DNA of 64,000 nucleotides from Toxonevra muliebris (lineage: Eukaryota > Arthropoda > Insecta > Diptera > Pallopteridae). Position numbers and translations under genes: made by a program. Each line of letters opens with the position of its first letter. The first letter of the stretch is position 1. Positions 10,985-21,689 of this stretch are shown here, piece by piece. The notes below the pieces were generated by a model, which saw only the letters and a list, made by a program, of their open reading frames with translations, was not told the origin of the DNA and did no database searches. Where the stretch lies: contig OY829328.1 in NCBI GenBank assembly GCA_963691655.1, positions 69,816,400 through 69,880,399 on the forward strand. Reading direction: 5' to 3'.

Positions 10985-12190
10985 TTTGGCTCATAGCAAC
11001 GAAATCATTGACGACTTTGAATTTTTAAGTGTCAACAGTGACATTTTGTTAACACAAGGTATTTCGTTTTGTCCTCATTCACCACTAGACCCACTCGACG
11101 AGACTCCCTTTCTAAGTTTGAGAATGCTGCACATGACTTCTCGCGCGTTGGTGCCAATGATATCAATATCATTAGCGTATGCCAGCAGCATGACACTCTT
11201 GTAAAAGATAGTGCCAGAGATGCCGATGTTCGCAGCTCGAATTATATTCTCCAGCATTAGGTTAAAGAAGTCGCAAGAAACCGCTTTTGGTATCGAATGG
11301 CGTGGAGAGGTCAGTACCAATTTGCACTGCGCTGGTCGTGTCTGTCAGTGTTATTCTGCAAAGACGAATGAGCGAGACATTGCGGGGTACAGGTGATCTC
11401 TAATCGTGCTGTCGAAGGCGGCTTTATAATCGACGAATAGATGATGTGTGTCGATTTGTTTTTCTCGGGTCTTTTCGATGGTGGATTTACCAGGCATGAA
11501 GCTACACTGATAAGGTCCAATCAGTTAGTTGATGATGGGCTTCAGTCTTTTACACAGTATGCTCGATAGAACCTTAGAACCTTATAGGCGATGTTAAGAA
11601 GGCTTATCTCACGGTAGTTGACGCGGATCGTGGAATCACCTTTCTTGTGAATTGGGCTGAATACGCTGTGGTTCCAATCACTGGGCATGATTTAATCTGA
11701 CCATATTCTGCATAAAAGGTCGTGCATGCGTTTTGAGAACTCTTCGCCTCCAGTCTTAAACAACTCAGCAGGCAGGACATCTGCACCCGCAGCCTTATTG
11801 TTTTTCAGCCGTGCAATGCCTGTTAAGATCTCGTCATAGTCGGTAGGCGATACTTCAACGCTGTCAGTGATTGGGGTTTCCGGGACAGCTTCCCCAATGG
11901 CGGGATTGTTTGTCGTCATCACCATTAAGCAGCTGCGAGAAGTGTTTCCTCCATAACCTCATAATAACCTGGACATCTGCCATCAGATTTCCGTTTTCGT
12001 TCTTGCAGGAAGAAGCGTCGGTCTTCAAACCGTTAGTCAGGCGTCTTATTTTTTTGAAGAATTTTCGAACCTTATTCCTGTCTCCAAGCATCTCGATATC
12101 ATCGCACTTACGTCTTTCTGCCTCTCGTTTCTTACGCCTCAAAAGACGTTTCTCCTCCCTCCTCAACTCTTTGTATTGTTCCTCGAATTG
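10985..12190 (-). pseudogene. LINE (non-LTR retrotransposon) reverse-transcriptase relic
   Basis: Reading the minus strand from about 12190 down, broken frames give the order expected of a LINE ORF2: a basic linker (LRRKKREAERRK), GDRNKVRKFFKKIRRL, then the reverse-transcriptase block LKNNKAAGADVLPAELFKTG, MPSDWNHSVFSPIHKKGD, NYREISLLNIAYKVL, and finally FYKSVMLLAYANDIDIIG and VNEDKTKY. The polymerase active-site box that should read YADD reads YAND. At least three frame changes or stops separate the blocks. The 5' end, with any endonuclease domain, is missing, as is common for truncated LINE copies. The clade (RTE-like or another insect LINE group) is not settled. The element is dead. Confidence 0.85.
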
Positions 12191-12560
12191 AACTAAAAGG
12201 GAATCAATTACTTTCGAGGAATCATTCCAACTAAATTGGTATTTAATTCCAAGAAAGTAACAGATTACACTTAAATATTAAATACCTTTCTATTCAATTA
12301 CATTTTCAATTCCTTTAAGGAATTGATATATTTTTAATTACAAAATACAATTCCCTGTAATGGAATCGAAAATTTTTCCAATTACATTACCTAGGAATTT
12401 AAAAATTTTAATTACCGATTACTATTCCTATTAGTAATGGAATTGAAAGTTTTATCAATTCCATTACTAAGGAATTGAAAACATTAAAGTACCAATTACA
12501 ATTCCTTGTAATTAAAATTCAGATGGAATTTAGTTCCTAATCATTAGTACCCAACTCTGA
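12191..12560. repeat. AT-rich self-complementary repeat (GGAATT/AATTCC motifs)
   Basis: Short motifs such as AATTCC, TAATGGAAT and their complements recur irregularly, so the stretch can fold on itself in many ways. It directly abuts the LINE relic. Its right end CCCAACTCTG resembles the right end of the GACTAA-rich region near 4650, suggesting both are ends of related non-autonomous elements. No target duplication was found. Confidence 0.5.
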
Positions 12561-13689
12561 ATGTGTATTATCGGCAAAAAAAAAAAAGAAAAAATAAATA
12601 CTTAATATGTGTAAAGGTGTGGTAAAAAATTATACGTTCTTATCGATATATTCTTATAGTACAAAAAATACAAAATCCGAAAAAATTTATAAACATACAA
12701 AAGTACAAAAAAAATACAAAACCGTAAAAAATTAAAAAAAAAAAAAAATGGAGTCGTTACTGTCACGTTCCCGTTTGTGACTTTGGTTTTTACTGCAGCC
12801 AGATGATCGCCATTTTGAAGCCATCACTTTGAATTTTTAAATTTTGACCTAGAATTCGAATTCAGCAACCCAGAAACTCCCGAGTAAACATTTCAATTAT
12901 GAAAATGAATGGTATGAAATTCAATTTTATTTTGTCTGCTTTTTCTAAGTTAAATAAGTTGGCGCACTTTTTTGTTAGTCACTCCGTACATAGTGGATAT
13001 TTGAATTTAATTTAATTCCAAATTTTTACTATCACATATATCATCACGTTTTTATAAATATAATTATAGTACGTGTATGAGTTAATCAAGATATTGACAT
13101 TGTATTGATATCTTGAAGAAAAAATACTTTTTTATTATAACATGATAGATATACGAGGCATTAATATTGTTAACACAAAAAATAATTATGAAAATTGCAA
13201 AGGATAATAAAACAATGAAATAAGAGTTGTTTTTCTTATGTGTGATATGACGTAAGCGGATTTCAGATAATATATTAACGTCATTTTTAAACACTTAAAA
13301 CTGAAGAGACGATCGATAATTCAGCGATCAACGATACATGATTTTTTTTCAATATACAAGTATATATGAGTAAGTACAATTTGTATTCCTAAGTGGTACT
13401 TTATGTATAAAACTTCCATCCAATTAAATCTAGTATAAAATTAAACGCTGGAGCATGATGGCGAGATTAAGATAAAATGAGAATTAATCGAGTTCTGAAA
13501 AATGCTTATAAGTTGTATTTGTGATATATACGACATCCATATACAATTTCCTCGGAGTATTGTTTAATTTGTTTTTATGTTTTTATAAAATTCTGCACTA
13601 AAAGTTATTGTTCTCTTTTGAAGATCACACAATCAAATTCCATTCTCATTGTTTCAAAGGAAGCTTTAAAATATGATGAAATTATGGAT
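12561..13689. other. Non-coding, AT-rich
   Basis: Low-complexity ACAAAA-type stretches occur at 12655-12750. No gene, element end or RNA gene was recognised. Confidence 0.4.
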
Positions 13690-14840
13690 AAGGTGATAGC
13701 AAGATTACAAAACTTTCTCCTTGGGAAAAACAATACATCTGTATTGTTGCGTCGGATACCATTAAATGTCAAAATCAGTCATACAACAAAACAATAACAA
13801 CACATTTTTGCTGTTGCGGTCATAATGGCGGCATGCAGTGAATGTCAAAATGGAGACAAATAAGATAACAATCAAAAGTAAACCATGATTTTGACAGTTA
13901 ATGTTATTGACCACGGAGAAAGAAGAAGAATGACTTGCTGGTAACTTTACAATAGTCTAAAAGTTAGAAAAAATTGTGTAATTCGTTATGCCTGCTTCTC
14001 GCGACTTAACTTGAAATAATAGAGAAAATCATTATTTTTATTTATTATAATTATATTGATGTCTTCTGGTCTAATGGGAGATACATGAGAACTGATGATA
14101 ATTATAATTAAAGCAATTAAGACAAATTTTTTTATATGATAGTATATTGAATTAAATTTCTTTCTAGGTATCAAAATCGGCAAGCAAGTTGGAAAGTTAT
14201 GACTATTTTCTACCTTCTTTTTTATTTCATGTAATTTCTCGTCAAAAATCAGTCATATTTTATTGCATAAAATAATAAATATTATAGTACGTATCGCTTT
14301 TATGGTTCATCGGACGATAAAGAAGTGTTTTATTTAAGTATCTGTAATCAAAATTTGAACTCAATCAATACATTTCATAATTTCAGAGATATCGCGAAAA
14401 GAAAGTTGTTTAGAGAAAACCCCGTTTAAAGTTTCAAATTTACAGTTTCCACATAGACGCCAAATCACTTACTCCCGATAACTCTTGCAATTTTTTGAAT
14501 TACCTCCCAAAAAATATTCTTAAGACCATGATCTATGAAAATTGGGGTGGAAAAAATAATTAGATTTCTCTAATATTTAAAATCGGAAACTTCTCTTAGT
14601 ATCTAAGAACAATTTTAATCTCACACTCCCGAAAAAAATTTGCAATGACCCCATCATGGTGAATTTATACCAGGTGAAGTTACCAGCAACTCATTCTTTT
14701 TCTTTCTTTGTGGTCTATATTGTCAAGATTGTTTGTTTGCGTTTTTTCTCCATTTTGACAATCACTGCATGCCGCTATTATGACCGCAACAACACAGATG
14801 CGTTGTTTTTGCCAAGGTGAAATAGTTGTAATCTTGCTAT
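13690..14840. mobile_element. Non-autonomous element with long, diverged inverted arms
   Basis: A left arm (about 13690-13955) is repeated in inverted orientation at about 14670-14835. Shared strings include GATAGCAAGATTACAA, GCGGTCATAATGGCGGCATG and GACCACNNAGAAAGAA. The left arm is longer because of an internal insertion near 13745-13800. Between the arms lies about 700 bp of AT-rich DNA with no coding frame. A fragment of the same family occurs inside an intron of the nischarin gene (61684-61752). Outer ends and target duplication were not resolved. Confidence 0.7.
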
Positions 14841-15895
14841 CCCCATATATATTATCTTAATTTCACCTCATTCTCCACAACTAACCAAAAGTGAAACCGA
14901 TGCCCCACAATTTGCGATACTTCCAAACAAGTTGGCATCCCTGCTTAGCTATTGGACAGAGCAAATCATAAATCATAGCATGCTATCTCACTTATTCTTA
15001 TCGGAAGGATAATAATTGGAAGTTTTAAAAGAGTAGTACAATAATATTAATAGGTTTTTATCTTATCAAAATTTCTGAAAATAAACACAGTTTTCTCTCA
15101 TATACTCATGAGTTGAATCATTTTTGAACGAAAACAAATATAAATGAAAATATTAATTTGCAATAAATGGCTCTAAATTGCCATACAAACGACAAATTCT
15201 GCAATTGATGTTCTACAGCAAATCGAGTGGGCAATTTAAGGTACGTGAAGTACTGATTTTCTGGGTAAAAACAAGTATACAGGCTCGAAAAAATTTTCTT
15301 TGTGTAGAAAAATTATACGACGAAAAACTCAAACGAGAATAGGGTAAGCAAAAAAAAATATTTATCGATTAATTAGACCATTGGCTTTTAAACTGTGCTC
15401 CATGAGACCCCTGAGTTGCACGAATATTTTCAGGGGATCCCGGGAATATATGTATACAGTTTTTAAAAGAGTGAGTTAATTTTGAAATTCAATTCATTTA
15501 TATTTTGTTTTCTTAATTTAATGAAAATTGAAGTGAGTTTAAAGTAATAAACACAAAGTTTTTATGGGCTCAAAGCTCCGAGAAATCGAATATCGGCTAA
15601 AAACGCTACACGGCCGAAAAATATTGAAGACCACTGATATTATTCGATATTGAGAGCATGGCGATCCAACATAATAATCGTTGCGTTTCGCGGACAATAA
15701 ATTCGAAAAGGTGATTTCAGAGTGTGTTAGAAACGGGTCGCTGAGTGTTTCTGATTAGCAAAGCTGCTTCCATTTGGACGCCATTTTTGTAATCATACTA
15801 CTCCTATTATTGCACAACAGCCCGTGGAGAGTCAAGGCTGAGCTTTTCGCATCCATTTATTTTGTGTGTGTTATATTTATACACGAATGGAAGGG
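14841..15895. other. Non-coding; possible old element near 15377-15640
   Basis: The stretch is mostly AT-rich. The part around 15377-15640 has imperfectly complementary edges and a distinctive GC-richer start (TGTGCTCCATGAGACCCC), typical of old repeats, but no target duplication supports a boundary. No gene is visible. Confidence 0.35.
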
Positions 15896-16102
15896 GCCTA
15901 CAGTTTTATGCCGAATCCGAACGGCGAAGTGAAAAGTTTTCATAGGCATTTTTTTCTCTTGGAGGTTTGCCATTGCCAGCAAAGAGATGGTGCAGTGTAA
16001 AAAATTTTTTATTTTATTTTTTTATTTTTGAACGTGCCATGATATGAACCCGGGCACCTCTGCGTAGCAGTCCAACAGACTAACCACTAGGCTACAGCGA
16101 CC
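15896..16102 (-). mobile_element. tRNA-derived SINE, copy 1
   Basis: On the minus strand the copy starts with a tRNA-like head near 16102. It has an A-box-like TAGCCTAGTGGTTAG and a B-box-like GGGTTCATATC, the two internal RNA polymerase III promoter elements. The body that follows ends with a block shared with a second copy at 33522-33758: on the plus strand CCTACAGTTT, then GCCGANTCCGAACGGCG, then CTTGGAG and TTTGCCATT. The head does not fold into a sound tRNA and is followed by SINE body, so it is not a tRNA gene. Confidence 0.78.
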
Positions 16103-16111
16103 AAGACTGTT

Positions 16112-16217
16112 ATCATATTCAGCCCTATTCTAAATATTCCCGAAATGAAATTCCTAGGAAAGAGAAACAAATTTTCCCGAGGAATTCATTCGGGAATATT
16201 TAGAATAGGTCTGATAA
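16112..16217. repeat. Short palindromic element (about 105 bp hairpin)
   Basis: Two inverted arms, about 16112-16155 and 16180-16217, contain CCTATTCTAAATATTCCCGA and its complement and enclose about 25 bp. The pairing extends outward through TTATCA/TGATAA with small gaps. The hairpin lies directly beside the SINE head. Confidence 0.75.
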
Positions 16218-16651
16218 TTTTTCTGATTTTTCAGGTCAGCTTGATTTCTCAAATCTTTGACAGTTGATAAACTCGACACAAGTTTGAAATCGTCCATAAT
16301 TTTATTTTTAGAAGGAAATTAAAACATTTCGCAAGCTAGAGTTTAATATTACAACCGTTTCTTAGACGAAAACACTGATTACTGATTTTTGATTAATCAA
16401 TTTGAAATCAGCTTTTCGAATTTTACGTCCGAGAAACGCAACCATTATGATAATACAAGATAAAGAAAATTTTATGCAACAACAACGACTAAAGGACCGT
16501 CAGGGTTGCATAGTCGATATTGAATTAATTTCCCTTTTCCCAATTTGGAACTATGACGATTTAATTGTGGGTGATAAAGTAAAGGAAATGAAGACGAGAT
16601 TTTAAGCAAAACTCAGATGCAATCAATAAATAGGATAGACTTTTAGATTAA

Positions 16652-17354
16652 GGCCACCTTCTGGTCTAGTTTTTTCAAAAAATTGATATTTTTTTTTTAT
16701 TTTTCAAAAGTATAGGCTTTTAAAAATAAAATTTTCGTATCAATATTTCCAGTATTTCGACTTCTACAGCCTATTTAGCAGGCGTAGAAGCAGGTAAAAG
16801 GGTCGACTAAAGTTTAAACTCATTTATCTCCAAACTATAATTTTCTGGACGGTGGGACACAAAAAACAAAAACTACTCGACCGATTCGTCTCAAATTTGA
16901 CTAAATTATACAGAAAACCAGTGCTTATCGCAGGAACTAAAAAAAAACTATCTACGTTGAATACTTATTACTTTTTACATACAAAAATTAATGAAAAAAC
17001 GGTCTGTTTTCGTAAGGTAAATTTCAACAACGCGCCATTTTGTTAAATTTTTTATTTTCTTTTATTTTAGTTCCTGCGATAGTTACACTCATACTGATTG
17101 TAATTTTTTTGTTTTTGTTTTAGATCAGTGGAAAATCCAAAACAAGTCCCACCAGTATGATCCGTTTTTTTGTAGAGGGCAACTGTAACACCAATTTTAA
17201 TTTACTTAAAATTATAATTTTATGTATTATTTTTGTATATTGTTAAAGTAATAAAATATATCTAAAAAGTTTAAATACTATTGCTTATTATTTCATTAAA
17301 AAATAAAATCCTAAAAACTCGTCAAATTCAAGGGCGCTAGACCAGAAGGTCCCC
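16652..17354. mobile_element. TTAA-flanked non-autonomous element, 703 bp
   Basis: The left end GGCCACCTTCTGGTCTAG and right end CTAGACCAGAAGGTCCCC are inverted repeats matching at 16 of 18 positions. TTAA lies immediately outside both (16648-16651 and 17355-17358). An inner inverted pair, TATCGCAGGAACTAAA near 16925 and its complement near 17068, adds a second hairpin. TTAA duplication points to the piggyBac-type group, although the outer bases differ from the usual CCC start. The 64-codon open frame inside resembles nothing and is taken as chance. Confidence 0.75.
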
Positions 17355-19120
17355 TTAATTGTGGCTATTGACGATAGTGGACTATAATGCATAAATAATA
17401 TGAGTAATTTTTAAAGGAAAGCGTACAGCAATGGGATTGCCAGGAATCGAATTCGGGATCCTTGAGATATTAATCTAGTTCGCTACCACCAAGACTGGAC
17501 GGTAGAAAGGCATATAAAAATTGCCTCATTTACATTCTAGAAAAACTCAAGTAGCTCTAAACTGTATTTTTAAAATACTCGTTATAGTTTAAACATATTG
17601 TGAGGTTTAAATATGACAAAATCTTTTAAATTCACTTATCAAAATCATATCTGAAGAAAGAATTAGTCGGAAGAGCAAGAAAGTGAACGCAAACGCCGTT
17701 TTCCCTTAGGAGTCTTCAATTTTGGTAACTTTAGTAATCAAATGAAGTATATGAAGTAAAAACAAAAATGTTTTACCTATAGTGGTTAGGACAAAATATT
17801 TTTTAAGCGCGACTATCTCAAAACTATAGTTTGGCATATATCTACATCAATTCATTAGTAACGTGACGATATAAACCTTGCATAAATTTCATAGTATGTA
17901 AATACAAAAGGCATAAAAATTGCATAAACTATACAATATGAGATACTGATAGACACTAAAATTTACATATCGGTTACTGTTTTTTTTTTTTTGTTTGGCA
18001 TTTTCTGTAAACACGCAATGAGTTGCTTTACATTTTATGAAAAGGGAAAAGTTAGCGTAAAACGATCGATATAGTTAAAGTAATTAATGTGAAAAGCAAG
18101 GTGAAAAGTGTGATTTTTTATGTTCTCTTCTAAAAAGTAGGGTAACCCTGGAAGAGGGTATAATATCCTTTTCTAAAAATGTGGTTTCAAAAACTGCAAA
18201 AATGTTATAGGGAATAAGCATAAAGTGTAGAGCTTGTGTTGCGAGGTTAGTCTTTACAAATTTTATGTGTACTTTATTTTGGAATTTAAAATCAATTTGA
18301 TTAAAAAAAAAAAACGAACGAAATAAATTTTCTAAAGGCAACATTCGTAGTTTTGTAATCATTAGAATACAGTCTTCAACTAAATATCAAAACAAGAAGC
18401 ACAAAATAAACAATTGCATTTTTTACAACCCAAGAAAGAGGAAGCCAGTATCGGAAGGAAATCATAAACAAAATTTGTGCTCTTTAAATTTTCAGTTCTC
18501 ATTAAAATTACTATTTAAAAGTTTTTGAAACTTTTTTTCTCTTTTTACCTTAGGTATTTATAGAATTATTTGCACAGTCATTCAAATATTTCTTGTTGGA
18601 ATTTTTTTAGATTGACAAAAACAGACATGAAACAAAAAAAAAAAAAATTACTCTTAAGTTAATATTTTTGTAAAATTTTCTATCGTCACGTGAAAAAATA
18701 TAAAATTTTGCAACTCTCAGAATTTTCAGCATACAAAATTGGATTGTAAAAAAGCACTAAAATTTTCATATAAAAATGTGTTTAAAATTAGTTTAAAGAT
18801 TTTTTTTTTTGAATCGCAGACAACAAATTATAACATAAGCATACATAAAAACATATGTTACTTGACCTTCCGAAATATTTTGTATACAATGAAGGAGACA
18901 TAATATAAGAACTGCTTTAGATATAAAATCTGATTACTTTCTCACAATTTGGCATGCTCATTTTACAGTTAGCATTTTCTAACATATTTAGAATTTGTCG
19001 GTTGAAAACTATGCGATATGGAAAGCGGAGAAGTATGTATAGCAATAAAGTTTGATTTTCGAATACATATTTTCATCAATCAACATCATTTGGTTGAAAT
19101 ATCAAAAATCGGTAAATCAA
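17355..19120. other. Non-coding; tRNA-like SINE fragment at 17431-17510
   Basis: At 17431-17510, minus strand, a tRNA-like segment has a B-box-like GAATTCGATTCCTGG and a degenerate A box (CTTGGTGGTAGCG). It is probably a SINE head without a recognisable body. The remainder is AT-rich and shows no gene. Confidence 0.45.
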
Positions 19121-19312
19121 TAGGGTGAGTCACTATGTCTAGTATAATTGCACGATAGTACGAAATGCAAAAATATTATACTAAATTATATTACGATTCG
19201 AGAGCGCACATTAACGTAGAACTGATATATATAAGAAAATGTAAACACAGAGAGTGAGAGAGAAGCACAGAGTTGCATTTAATATACTACACTACATTGC
19301 ATTGAACATATA

Positions 19313-20584
19313 CAGGGTGACAATCGTAAAGTGACGCACACATTTCAGCAGTTATTTTCAAAAGGACGTACTTCCATTAAGTACAATTAAGTGTTAACAT
19401 TGCTGAATATATAAGCATTCATTTGAACCCCACCTCATTCAATATAACCTCCTTTAGCCTGCACACATGCCTTCAATCGATCCGGAAATCGTAGGACTGT
19501 TCGCCGCAGGACTTCCTGATCAATTTCAGTCCAGGCTTTCCCTAATGAATTTGTCAGCGACTCCAGACTGTGGTGTTGAGATGCACAAGCCTTACTCTCT
19601 AAAATACTCCAAATAGAGTAGTCTATTGGATTCAAGTCTGGGGAGTATGGTGGCCATTCTTGAGATGTTATGAATCGAGAAAAATTGTCTTTTATCCATG
19701 TTTGCGTTAATTTTGCCATGTGGGAAGGTGCAGAATCTTGTTGGAAGGTCCAGTTTTCATTTCCAGATTTATCTTGGGCCCAGGGAAGAACATGTTCATT
19801 TAAAATGCTCCGATAAACAACCTGGTCAATTTTAACACTCTCTTCAACGATTATTAAAGGGGTTCTGGCATTAGCGGAAACTCCAGCCCATACCATAACG
19901 GAACGGCCAACAGTGCTATTTTGTTGTGATGATGATGTTAGCCACATTCGGTAATTTTGCGCATTGAAATGTTGTTCAACCGTGAAAATTTTTTCATCTG
20001 TAAACAAGATATTTTCAACATTATTTAACACGGAGGAGCGTAGCAACGCCTTGCATCTTTGCAGTCGCAAATCTTTCTTTTTTTGTGTCAGATCTTGAGC
20101 TTTTCGGAGCTTGTACGGCTTAAGATTAAGCTTTGATTTTGCAATGATTCACACTGTTTCACGGTTTACTCCCACTTCCTTAGCGATTTTTCTCATTGAA
20201 CGCCTTGGACTTCGCTTGATTCGTTTACGAATTTTTTCTGTTAAACCAGTAGCGGCAACTGTTGAAAATTTTCCCCGGTCTCTATCTCCAAAACCCCCAG
20301 TTTCATTATATCGAATAATAGCTCGGTCTACCGTACGACTTGACAAATTTAAAGCCTTTGCAATTTGACGGCTACTATAATTTGCCAAATGAAATTTCAT
20401 AATTTCACGACGAATATTTTCCTTGTCCATTTTTATGGAAATTTCAAAATGTAATAACAAAAATTCAAATGAAATTAAAGCAAAGCCAATGATGAATGAA
20501 TTTGCTTTTTAAATTAAAATAACGGTAAATGGCAAAGCTTGCTGCAGAGTATTAAACTTGCGTCACTTTACAATTGTCACCCTG
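19313..20584 (-). mobile_element. maT-type (DD37D) mariner-like transposon, copy 1
   Basis: The element is 1272 bp with inverted ends starting CAGGGTGACAATCGTAAAGT (one mismatch in the first 20 bases between ends). It is flanked by TA on both sides (19311-19312 and 20585-20586). It carries one transposase gene on the minus strand. Compared with copy 2 at 33771-35062 it is 20 bp shorter, mainly from a 15-bp in-frame deletion. Confidence 0.93.
19435..20430 (-). pseudogene. maT transposase, disrupted by one nonsense codon (copy 1)
   Basis: The start is the ATG at 20430 (MDKENIRREIMK), shared with copy 2. The N-terminal part has a paired helix-turn-helix (YSSRQIAKALNLSSRTVDR, then RSMRKIAKEVGVNRETV). 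The catalytic motifs are ILFTDEKIF, QQDSAPSHMAK and PYSPDLNPIDYSIW. Exactly 37 residues lie between the second and third Asp, so this is DD37D, the maT group of Tc1/mariner. At 20149-20151 a CGA codon of copy 2 reads TGA, a C-to-T change at a CpG, which truncates the protein after 93 residues. Beyond it the same frame continues to the natural stop. Five residues (VQKPA in copy 2) are missing before SVMVW. Confidence 0.92.
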
Positions 20585-20695
20585 TACATGGACGTGTATT
20601 TTGTTTTTGTTTCGTTGTACGGATTGGAAAGTTTTACAATTTGTGCTATCGTGCTACCGTGCAAGGGCATATACTAGACTTAGAGAATCACCCTA

Positions 20696-21689
20696 ATGTT
20701 ACAAAATGAGTTGGAAAATCTTAAGAAGGACGATAAGCGATCGAGTAAAAATATATTTGTGGAAGAAAATTTGGTATAGTATTCAAATCTAAACCTCACT
20801 GAAAGTGCTGTTGTTCATCGACCTTTCATCGCAGAAACAACGATTAGCTTTGAAATGTATACCAAGGCATGTTTGGAGAAGAGACAGAAGTTACCGGCAA
20901 TGTTCTGGCCTTCATTTACAAGCTGCTTTTCGAAAAAGGTGCAATTCCAACAAATGGCTTTTGCAACTTATCCCTTTCAATGGTGTGCTGTCAGAATTTC
21001 TATTTTATTACAAATAATGACAGGTCACAAGTTATATTTAATTCCGTAGAAATTATGACCGAAATTTGTATGAATTGTGGCCGGCAGACCTTTCAACCCA
21101 AAAAAAAAAAATTGTAAAAAATAAACTTATTCGATTTGCATTATTCATTATTTCGGCCCCCCATTTCAATTTGAATTTGAAGTCATTTACACCCAAGACT
21201 TTTGGACTTATTCTTCTTCGTACACAATTTCATTTGACAGTTTAATTTCATTTTTTATAACATGCTTAATAAAAGTGAAAATATTATAATTGTTTTAATA
21301 TTTATGATAATATGGCGAGAACAATAGAGAAGTCTGACAATATATGCATAAATTACACAGTAATACAAAAAAGAATGAAGTGGAAATACCTGGGAATTAT
21401 ACTATTTTTCTTGAAGGTCTTGCCGATTAAAACATGAACCTGTGTGTGTGAAATCTTGTTTTAGCATTAAAAAACGATTTTGCGTATTATCAACAGCTTT
21501 TCAGTTTTTTACCGGTTTTAGAAGGAAAAAACTTAGACCTTTTGAATGATATATATTTTATTCAGGATAACTTGAGAAATCTGTTTGTATTTGTCCAGCA
21601 AGCACAAATTTTTTTTTACTTTTTTCTCCTTTTTCAGCTTTGGCGATGTTCTCACACCCTATTTTATATAAAAAAACCGCACTACTCGT
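20696..21689. other. Non-coding; nothing recognised
   Basis: Overlapping short frames at 20805-21117 have no recognisable motif and no splice context. The rest is AT-rich. Confidence 0.4.

Larger units (their letters stand above)
19123..20693. mobile_element. TA-flanked MITE split by a maT transposon
   Basis: The left end GGGTGAGTCACTATGTCTAG at 19123 is matched in inverted form by the right end at about 20660-20693 (CTAGACTTAGAGAATCACCC), and TA flanks both. The inner flanks (GCACGATAGTAC and its near complement) also pair. Removing the maT element and one TA leaves a MITE of about 297 bp. The TA target suggests mobilisation by a Tc1/mariner-type enzyme. Confidence 0.72.

Noticed and set aside
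15377..15640. Possible hAT element with imperfect complementary edges
   Set aside because: The flanking 8-bp sequences do not match, so the boundaries cannot be supported.
16030..16102. Possible tRNA gene on the minus strand
   Set aside because: A and B boxes are present, but the cloverleaf is not complete and a SINE body follows. The same applies to 17431-17510 and 33680-33758.
16852..17046. 64-codon open frame inside the TTAA element
   Set aside because: It is short, Lys/Asn-rich as expected of AT-rich DNA, and has no motif.
20805..21117. Overlapping short frames that might be an exon
   Set aside because: No frame carries a recognisable motif and no convincing splice sites flank them.
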